Assembly (NCBI GenBank): GCA_020635175.1
Contig: JACKAH010000011.1
Span: forward strand, 1 to 38,009
DNA from: Deltaproteobacteria bacterium
Lineage (GTDB): Bacteria; Bdellovibrionota_C; UBA2361; J135
Length of the DNA stretch: 38,009 nt
Direction of reading: 5' to 3'
The number at the start of each line of letters is the position of its first letter. Within the stretch, counting starts at the first letter, position 1. Shown here in pieces: positions 16,732 to 22,520 of the stretch. Both the position numbers and the translations under genes were made by a program. A model generated the notes under the pieces. The model saw nothing but the letters and a program-made list of their open reading frames with translations. It searched no databases and had not been told where the DNA came from.

Positions 16732-18182
16732 CTTTTTATTATCTTCTTCAAAGTACCGACCATATCGTAACCGGCAATCTCAGTTACCTCAACCTCTCCC
16801 AGAGCTCCAACTGTAACACCCTGACATTGTTCAGCGATGTCGTTGATTATAATCTCACCATCAATCTCTGGAGCTTGGAAACGTGTACGCGCTGAGAGAA
16901 GTAGATCTGTATCCTGGTGTGTTCCTTCAATTAAGACCTCTAAACTACTACCAAGATACTGTTGTAAATGTTCTGTAACTACCTGCTGCTGTGCGAGCAT
17001 TATCCTAGAATATCTCGCTTCCTTCTCCTCTTCACTTACCTGACCAGGTAAATTAAAAGCTTCAGTGCCAGGCTCTGGAGAATACTTAAATACTCCCAAA
17101 TTAGTGAAGTACCCTTGTTTAACAAAGTCTTCTAGATCCTGAATGTCTTTTTCTGTTTCACCTGGAAACCCAACTATAAACGTGGTTCGAATGTGAATGT
17201 CTGGCGATGTAGATTTGATCAAATTAACAATCTTACGCGCAGAAAACTTTCCAATCGGTCTCTTCATAGCCTTAAGCACAGATTCACTCGAATGCTGTAA
17301 TGGAATATCATAATACTCAGTTATCGATGGAAGCTCTGAAATTGTTCTAATAAGTTCTTCGTCTGTTCCTACTGGATATGCATACAGCAGCCTTACCCAA
17401 GGCATTGCAGAACTAGCATCAATCGCTCTAAGCAGCTCTGCTAAACGTGGTCCTTTTCTGTCTAGACCATAAGAGGTTAAATCTTGCGCAATCAGGTTAA
17501 CCTCTTTTACCCCACTCTTTGCAAGATCCTCGATCTCCTTTACAACAGATGAGATTTCTCTGCTGCGCATCGCGCCACGAAGCTTTGGAATAATACAAAA
17601 AGTACATGGACGGTTGCAGCCCTCAGAGATCTTTACATAGGCTGTATGTTGTTTTGTTGATAAGTATCTGGGCAATGTGTCGTCATATAAAAAATATGGA
17701 CGAGCAGCTCTCTCAATGATGCTTTCAAACGAACTTGATGCAGCATCACCAACATGTGAAATATCATCAATCGAGATAAATTTATCTACTTCAGGCAGTG
17801 ACTCTTTTAGCTCTTCTTTATATCTTTCAACTAAACAGCCTGCGACAAAAATCTGCCTACACCTTCCCTTCTCTTTTAGTTCAGCAACTTCAAGGATAGC
17901 GTCAACGCTTTCTTTAACTGAGCTCTCAAGAAAGCTGCAGGTATTCACAATTACAATTTCAGCTTCAGAAGGATCCGTTACGATTTCAAATCCTTTACGC
18001 ACTAAACTTCCAAGCATAACTTCAGAATCAACACGATTCTTAGCACAACCAAGTGTAATAACTGCTGCTCTTCCTAAAAACTTATCAGGAACTATTGAGC
18101 TTGGCTCAATATTAATCATCCTGCTATTAGGAGCACAGCTAGATTCGCCAGATTCAGATGTAATTTTAAGTAGTGAACTCAT
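16728..18182 (-). CDS. rimO: ribosomal protein S12 methylthiotransferase RimO
   Basis: Radical SAM enzyme that methylthiolates an aspartate of ribosomal protein S12. Three N-terminal cysteines for the auxiliary cluster are at 46 (LGCAKNRVDSE), 82 (VNTCSFLE) and 116 (AGCLVERY). The radical SAM motif CNRPCTFC has Cys189, 193 and 196. LGCAKNRVDSEVM and IPLQHSSESVLKAMKRP favour RimO over MiaB. A TRAM domain closes the protein. An N-terminal tail of about 36 residues precedes the core; an internal ATG at codon 22 is an alternative. No Shine-Dalgarno sequence; TATAAT lies 8 nt before the ATG. Confidence 0.95.
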   Translation of the reverse strand: MSSLLKITSESGESSCAPNSRMINIEPSSIVPDKFLGRAAVITLGCAKNRVDSEVMLGSLVRKGFEIVTDPSEAEIVIVNTCSFLESSVKESVDAILEVAELKEKGRCRQIFVAGCLVERYKEELKESLPEVDKFISIDDISHVGDAASSSFESIIERAARPYFLYDDTLPRYLSTKQHTAYVKISEGCNRPCTFCIIPKLRGAMRSREISSVVKEIEDLAKSGVKEVNLIAQDLTSYGLDRKGPRLAELLRAIDASSAMPWVRLLYAYPVGTDEELIRTISELPSITEYYDIPLQHSSESVLKAMKRPIGKFSARKIVNLIKSTSPDIHIRTTFIVGFPGETEKDIQDLEDFVKQGYFTNLGVFKYSPEPGTEAFNLPGQVSEEEKEARYSRIMLAQQQVVTEHLQQYLGSSLEVLIEGTHQDTDLLLSARTRFQAPEIDGEIIINDIAEQCQGVTVGALGEVEVTEIAGYDMVGTLKKIIKR

Positions 18183-18190
18183 AGCGGGTT

Positions 18191-18196
18191 ATTATA
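18191..18196 (-). promoter_or_regulatory. -10 box of rimO, candidate leaderless promoter
   Basis: On the minus strand a perfect TATAAT lies 8 nt before the rimO ATG, so the transcript would begin at or next to the start codon. The -35 match 17 nt upstream (TTAGCT) is weak. Confidence 0.45.
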
Positions 18197-18203
18197 CTCA
18201 AAA

Positions 18204-18248
18204 TTGGTACTAAAGCTAACTAGTTATACTCCCCCTGGGCTCGAGCCC
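18204..18248 (+). promoter_or_regulatory. candidate promoter and palindrome upstream of the yeiH-type gene
   Basis: TTGGTA (18204-18209) and TATACT (18225-18230) are 15 nt apart. Directly after the -10 box comes CCCCCT and the perfect 12-bp palindrome GGGCTCGAGCCC (18237-18248). The same arrangement of GTTATACTCCCC followed by a GC-rich inverted repeat occurs before the lipoprotein gene at 1310-1348. Confidence 0.45.
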
Positions 18249-18297
18249 CTCTGTATGCTTAAATTTAGTCCTAGATAACGGTACACAAGGACAGGTA

Positions 18298-19290
18298 ATG
18301 AGCATAGCGATGATCCCAGGCTACATTTTAATGATAGTTGTAGCTGTCATATCTACGTATTTCTCTCAATTAATTGAAGTTGGTGGGAAGCATCCTTTAG
18401 AAGCGGCAGTAATCGCAATTATTATTGGCGTTGTTCTTAGAAACGTTAAACTGCTGCCTGAAACATGTGAGGCAGGAATCAAATCATTTGAAAAGTTGCT
18501 GGTGCTTGGAATCGTCTTAATGGGAGCATCTTTAAACTTTTCTACTATCCTCTCCCAAGGACCAAAAATGCTTATCATAGTTTTAGCAACTATGATTGTT
18601 GGATTTATCTCTATCTACCTCCTCTCTCGTATGCTAAAACTCTCAGAAAAACTTTCGATGCTATTAGCAATTGGAACGACAATCTGTGGAGGTACTGCAA
18701 TCGCAGTCACTGCACCTTTGATTAAAGCAAAAGAGGAGGAAACCAGCTATGCCATCGGGACTATAGCTTTGTGGGGTTTAGTCGCTATCATTCTCTATCC
18801 AAAAGTCGCTCAGATGCTTGGTGTTTCAGACTTTGCTTTTGGTGTTTTTGCTGGAACTGCCGTTCATTCTACCCCTCAAGTAGTTGGTGCTGGATTTATA
18901 TTTTCAGAACTTGCTGGAAAGACCGCAACCGCTGTTAAGCTTGTCAGAAACTGCTTTCTCGCTCCGATGGCCTTTTTAATTACTATCTGGTTTGCAAAAA
19001 CCTCCAAGACGGAGACCTCTAATATTGATTTTAAAAAGGCTTTTCCCTGGTTCCTGTTCGGCTACTTCGTAATGGCTTGGTTTCACACAAAGGGCTTTTT
19101 TACGCCCGAAGGCGTGACCGCTTTTACAAAAGCCGGAAAATTCTTAGTCCTTGTAGGTATGGTAGGTGTAGGACTTAATACTAGATTAGATGCCTTTAAA
19201 TCTGTTGGACTAAAGCCTTTGGTTGCTGGTCTGGTTGGTTCAGTGCTTGTTGCAGCTTGCAGTATCGCCTGTATCAATCTGCTATTTTAA
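18298..19290 (+). CDS. YeiH/YadS-type UPF0324 integral membrane protein
   Basis: Member of the Cons_hypoth698 family (UPF0324, YeiH-like), whose transport substrate is not firmly established. The 330 residues form about nine or ten hydrophobic helices. Family marks are PLEAAVIAIIIGVVLRN, GIKSFEKLLVLGIVLMGASL, GTTICGGTAIAVTAPLIKA, GTAVHSTPQVVGAG and KLVRNCFLAPMAFLI. Length and order of motifs are normal. The ATG has AGG 7 nt upstream. Its stop codon interlocks with the lolA stop (TTAA, 19287-19290). Confidence 0.9.
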   Translation: MSIAMIPGYILMIVVAVISTYFSQLIEVGGKHPLEAAVIAIIIGVVLRNVKLLPETCEAGIKSFEKLLVLGIVLMGASLNFSTILSQGPKMLIIVLATMIVGFISIYLLSRMLKLSEKLSMLLAIGTTICGGTAIAVTAPLIKAKEEETSYAIGTIALWGLVAIILYPKVAQMLGVSDFAFGVFAGTAVHSTPQVVGAGFIFSELAGKTATAVKLVRNCFLAPMAFLITIWFAKTSKTETSNIDFKKAFPWFLFGYFVMAWFHTKGFFTPEGVTAFTKAGKFLVLVGMVGVGLNTRLDAFKSVGLKPLVAGLVGSVLVAACSIACINLLF

Positions 19291-19976
19291 GGATTTGAAC
19301 TTTCACTTCTTCTATCAATAACGTCCGTTCCTTTCGGAAACGTCGGAGAGAAGTTAGCTGAGGCCAGCTCTACATTTGGCTTCATCTCATTAAACAAGAA
19401 GGAGTTCTTATTTCCAGCTACATCAGTAATCTCTGCACCAATTGGCAGAAAAGAATCACTCGATACCATTAATGTAAAAAATGAAAGCTCATCAGTTTTC
19501 ACTCTATCCTTTGGCAAAAAAGAAAGAAGTGTTCCGTCTTGATTAGAGCAACCCTGCTTTAAGCTAAAATTCTTTCTGAGATCTCCTATCCCCATCAAAA
19601 AAGAAACTGGCAGATCTGACTGAAAAGCGGTCTTGAAGGAATCAATTAAAACTTGATTATCAGTTGGTTGGTAAAACCAAAGGCTCTTTCCATCAGCGGT
19701 AAACTCCTGAGCTTCAGGCTCTTCGTAAACCCAGCGCATCTTACCAGGCTTCTCAAAAGACATTATGCCTGAACTAAGCTCTGAGGTTTCAAGTGCAGCT
19801 AAAAATGAATACTGGATAAAGCGTGCCTGAAACGATTTAAGCCCAGAGTATTTTGTTTGCACTTCAGATAATATCTGATCAGCTTTATCAACACTTAATG
19901 CCTTTTTGCACTCAAATGCTTTTAGGTCGGCTCTGGCATTAACTGCCAAAAGAAAAGATAGAATTAAATATTTCAT
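19287..19976 (-). CDS. lolA: outer membrane lipoprotein carrier protein LolA
   Basis: Periplasmic chaperone that carries lipoproteins from the LolCDE complex to the outer membrane. The signal peptide spans residues 1-16, with likely cleavage after ARA. Then come LKSFQARFIQYSF, SSGIMSFEKPGKMRWVYEEP, DGKSLWFYQPTDNQVLID, the usual LolA beta-barrel core, and NSFLFNEMKPN near the end. The length of 229 is normal. LolB and LolCDE are not in the window. Confidence 0.9.
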   Translation of the reverse strand: MKYLILSFLLAVNARADLKAFECKKALSVDKADQILSEVQTKYSGLKSFQARFIQYSFLAALETSELSSGIMSFEKPGKMRWVYEEPEAQEFTADGKSLWFYQPTDNQVLIDSFKTAFQSDLPVSFLMGIGDLRKNFSLKQGCSNQDGTLLSFLPKDRVKTDELSFFTLMVSSDSFLPIGAEITDVAGNKNSFLFNEMKPNVELASANFSPTFPKGTDVIDRRSESSNP

Positions 19977-20047
19977 ATACTTGTAGACGATTATTCAATC
20001 ATTTTATTCTTGCATTTAATACAATATTTGAGAAATCAGCTCAATTC

Positions 20048-20125
20048 ATGTTAGAGAATCAGACTATACAAAGTATCGTTTCTGTCATGTTCATAGGGGT
20101 AATCATTCTGTCACACCTACGTTAA
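20048..20125 (+). CDS. possible 25-residue hydrophobic peptide
   Basis: A short frame starts at an ATG and reads MLENQTIQSIVSV, then MFIGVIILSHLR. It would form one membrane segment. There is no clear ribosome binding site and nothing else supports translation. It sits in the 268-nt interval upstream of lolA, outside the GC-rich cassette, and may be chance. Confidence 0.15.
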   Translation: MLENQTIQSIVSVMFIGVIILSHLR

Positions 20126-20158
20126 GTAGCTGCTTTTATAGTTGCTATTGATAGGTAG

Positions 20159-20173
20159 GTGCCACACACCTAA
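20159..20173 (+). repeat. left terminal inverted repeat of the cassette
   Basis: GTGCCACACACCTAA, 14 of 15 identical to the reverse complement of the right end. It is part of a local cluster of CACCTA words: CACCTAC (20114-20120) also pairs with GTAGGTG (20155-20161), so the left flank can form nested hairpins. Confidence 0.7.
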
Positions 20174-20244
20174 AAAGGACTTCCTCACCCCCTCAGGAGA
20201 CGTACCTCCTGAAAAACCCCAAGCTGTACTGACTGGAGATTGCC

Positions 20245-20586
20245 ATGAGCGACACGCAGGTCGAATTCACTCCGATCGAGTGGAGCACCTCACCTGACTA
20301 CACGGGCTACACGCTCGTTCACGCCGGTGGTCAGGTGAGCCTCGAGCTTCTGTCGAGACCTGACACGATCAAGATCCAGGTCTTCCGTCTGCACCCCGCG
20401 AGTGGCGAGGGCGAGCATCGCCTGCTGCTGAGGGTGCGCGGCGCGGCGGCGATCATCACGCAGGAACACACCAACGGCAAGGGCTTCCTGGTCCAGGAGG
20501 GCGAGAGCTTCCGGATGGTCGAGACCCTTAGCCCTGGGGACTCACCCTCACCAGAGGCTCTGAGTCGGCGAACGCGCAAAACATAA
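20245..20586 (+). CDS. hypothetical protein of foreign base composition inside the cassette
   Basis: I do not recognise it. The 113-residue product has no signal peptide or membrane segment. Alternating short strands (YTLVHAGGQVSLELL, TIKIQVFRLHP, HRLLLRVRGAAAIITQE, FRMVETL) suggest a small beta-rich fold, with a disordered Pro/Ser/Arg tail. GGAG stands 6 nt before the ATG. Codons end mainly in G or C, opposite to the neighbours, and this third-position bias over the whole frame argues that it really is, or recently was, coding. It lies convergent to guaA, ending 28 nt from the guaA stop codon. Confidence 0.6.
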   Translation: MSDTQVEFTPIEWSTSPDYTGYTLVHAGGQVSLELLSRPDTIKIQVFRLHPASGEGEHRLLLRVRGAAAIITQEHTNGKGFLVQEGESFRMVETLSPGDSPSPEALSRRTRKT

Positions 20587-20592
20587 GGTTAG

Positions 20593-20607
20593 TTAGGTGT
20601 GTGGTAC
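20593..20607 (-). repeat. right terminal inverted repeat of the cassette
   Basis: Reads GTACCACACACCTAA on the minus strand, one mismatch from the left end. It ends 7 nt from the guaA stop codon, so the element inserted without harming guaA. Confidence 0.7.
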
Positions 20608-20614
20608 TTTCTGT

Positions 20615-22441
20615 TTATTCCCACTCAATTGTTCCTGGAGGCTTACTTGTTAGATCCAAAGCAAGTCCTGAGATGCCATCAAGTGCTAAGACTGATTCTT
20701 TAAGCTCACTCAACAACTCTAAAGGCAGCTCGGTAGCAACAGCGCTCATACCACGAGCAGATCTAATTGGACGGATGATACAGAGCTCTTTTCCAACACC
20801 ATCAATCTCTAACGGAACTAAGACAGTCGGACATTGCCAAATTTTTTCGTGTAAATTGTGGCGAGTTAAACCATCCATCACCAAGTGATCAGCTTCACGT
20901 AAAAGATCAAGCCTCTCTTTAGTCATCGTTGCAGGTAAGAGCTTAAAGTTCGTAGGTAGATTTGCACCTAAATTCCAAATAGCTCTATTTATACCCTCTA
21001 TGCTTTTAAAGATAAGACCTGAAACCTCCTGAAGCTCCTCCCAGTTAGCGTCACCATGCAACATGACTGGATGCTCGTAAGTTCTAAGATCTGCTTTTAC
21101 ACCGACTGATTTAATCGGCAAAGTTACTGCTTTTAAATTATACTTATCGGCAAATTCAATTGCAGCAGCCGTGAATTTATTCAACTCTTCTTGAGAGATA
21201 TTTACCTCTCCATTTGAGCACAGAAGCCTGACGCCCAAACCTGGTCCAGGAAATGGATGACGCCAAATCATATCATGTGGAATCTCAAGTTTCTCACCTA
21301 GCTCACGCACTTCAACTTTGTAAAGATCAGCTAGTGGCTCAACAACCTTACCCGCAGCTATCATCTCCTCAATAACTGGAACTCGATTATGGTGAGTTTT
21401 GATTGTATCAGCACGCTTAGTACCACCTGTTTCAACTGTGTCAGGATAAATAGTTCCCTGTCCTAACAGATGATTCTCAAGCCCTAATCTTTTAGCTTCA
21501 CGTTCAAAAACTTCGACGAAGCAATTACCAATAGCTTTCCTTTTATCTTCTGGTTCAACTAATCCCTCTAAGGCAGACAAGAAATCATCACTTGCATCGA
21601 CGAAGTGTAAATTATTACCTAAGCCCATCTCTTTGAATGCTTCTAGGACGCGCTGACTTTCATCTTTACGCATCAGTCCGTTATCTACATGCAGCAAGCT
21701 GAGTCTATCTGAACCTAATGCCTCTCCTAGGACTTTTGCAGCAACTGTTGAATCAACACCACCTGAGGCTAGTAAAAATACAGATCTATCTCCGACCTGC
21801 TTGTGGACTTTGTTAATCTCATCTTTGATATATGCGTCCATATCCCAAGTTGGTTTACAGCCACAAATTTCAATTGCGAAATTTCTAAGCATTATATGAC
21901 CGTTGATCGAGTCATCGACCTCTGGATGATACTGAAATCCGTAGCGTCTAAGTTTATCTGAGCCGATCGCTGCAAAATGATGTGGCTCTCCATTTTTCCC
22001 TAACTTACTATAGCCAAGCTCTTCGAACTCCTCTCCTATCTCTGAAACCGTATCATTGTGGCTCATCCAAACCTGTTGAATTGAGTCGAGTCCTTTGAAT
22101 AGTGGGTGGTCCTTTAGGATATGTAGATCAGCTCTACCCCATTCCTTTTTGCCATTGATAACTTTACCACCATAATGTTTTGCAACCTCTTGATGACCAA
22201 AGCAGAAGCCTAAAATTGGAATATCTAGATCAAAGATCTCTTTATTATAAAGCGAATCTTCATTAAACGCTGAGAGCGAAGGGCTTCCAGAAAAAATGAT
22301 ACCCTTATATTTTTTAAAACTTTCAACTGAATCTTCGGGTTGAAGTATCTCCGCAAGCACCCCCTCTCTTCTAACTTTAGAGGCGATCAGGTGAGCGTAC
22401 TGTCCACCAAAGTCTACTACAGCGATAGCATCATGATTCAT
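20615..22441 (-). CDS. guaA: GMP synthase (glutamine-hydrolysing), long form
   Basis: Converts XMP to GMP with ATP and glutamine. The class I amidotransferase domain has GFCFGHQ with nucleophile Cys80 and YHPE with His172 and Glu174. The ATP pyrophosphatase P-loop SGGVDS is at 226-231, followed by HVDNGLMRKDES. LLGQGTIYPDTVETGG, WRHPFPGPGLGVR and the terminal RPIRSARGMSAVA and PPGTIEWE are all present. At 608 residues it exceeds the usual bacterial 510-525. The extra length lies in the C-terminal dimerisation part, with a segment before the final domain, as in the long (eukaryote-like) GMP synthetases. AGGT precedes the ATG. Confidence 0.96.
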   Translation of the reverse strand: MNHDAIAVVDFGGQYAHLIASKVRREGVLAEILQPEDSVESFKKYKGIIFSGSPSLSAFNEDSLYNKEIFDLDIPILGFCFGHQEVAKHYGGKVINGKKEWGRADLHILKDHPLFKGLDSIQQVWMSHNDTVSEIGEEFEELGYSKLGKNGEPHHFAAIGSDKLRRYGFQYHPEVDDSINGHIMLRNFAIEICGCKPTWDMDAYIKDEINKVHKQVGDRSVFLLASGGVDSTVAAKVLGEALGSDRLSLLHVDNGLMRKDESQRVLEAFKEMGLGNNLHFVDASDDFLSALEGLVEPEDKRKAIGNCFVEVFEREAKRLGLENHLLGQGTIYPDTVETGGTKRADTIKTHHNRVPVIEEMIAAGKVVEPLADLYKVEVRELGEKLEIPHDMIWRHPFPGPGLGVRLLCSNGEVNISQEELNKFTAAAIEFADKYNLKAVTLPIKSVGVKADLRTYEHPVMLHGDANWEELQEVSGLIFKSIEGINRAIWNLGANLPTNFKLLPATMTKERLDLLREADHLVMDGLTRHNLHEKIWQCPTVLVPLEIDGVGKELCIIRPIRSARGMSAVATELPLELLSELKESVLALDGISGLALDLTSKPPGTIEWE

Positions 22442-22520
22442 AGAGACCTACATGAGAATTGATAAGTAAGTTGGCGTGATTTTACAGACTTTTACTAAGT
22501 ATTCAAGTCAGTGATAGATC

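Larger units (their letters stand above)
20156..20607. mobile_element. GC-rich cassette flanked by REP-like inverted repeats
   Basis: The left end has TAGGTG-CCACA-CACCTA, a 6-bp hairpin (20156-20172). The outer 15-mer GTGCCACACACCTAA (20159-20173) recurs inverted at the right end (20593-20607) with one mismatch. Between them lie about 420 bp that are much richer in GC (38, 36 and 44 G+C in three successive 60-base lines from 20281) than the flanking genes. The cassette holds one ORF with its own ribosome binding site, an upstream hairpin TCAGGAG/CTCCTGA (20193-20212), and a downstream one GACTCA/TGAGTC (20539-20566). No transposase is inside, and no target duplication is obvious. A non-autonomous element mobilised in trans fits best; this is inference. 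Confidence 0.55.

Noticed and set aside
20586..20607. Integron attC site at the right end of the GC-rich cassette (GTTAGGT fits GTTRRRY)
   Set aside because: The partner core site and the long imperfect palindrome of attC are missing, and the element is better explained by its terminal inverted repeats.
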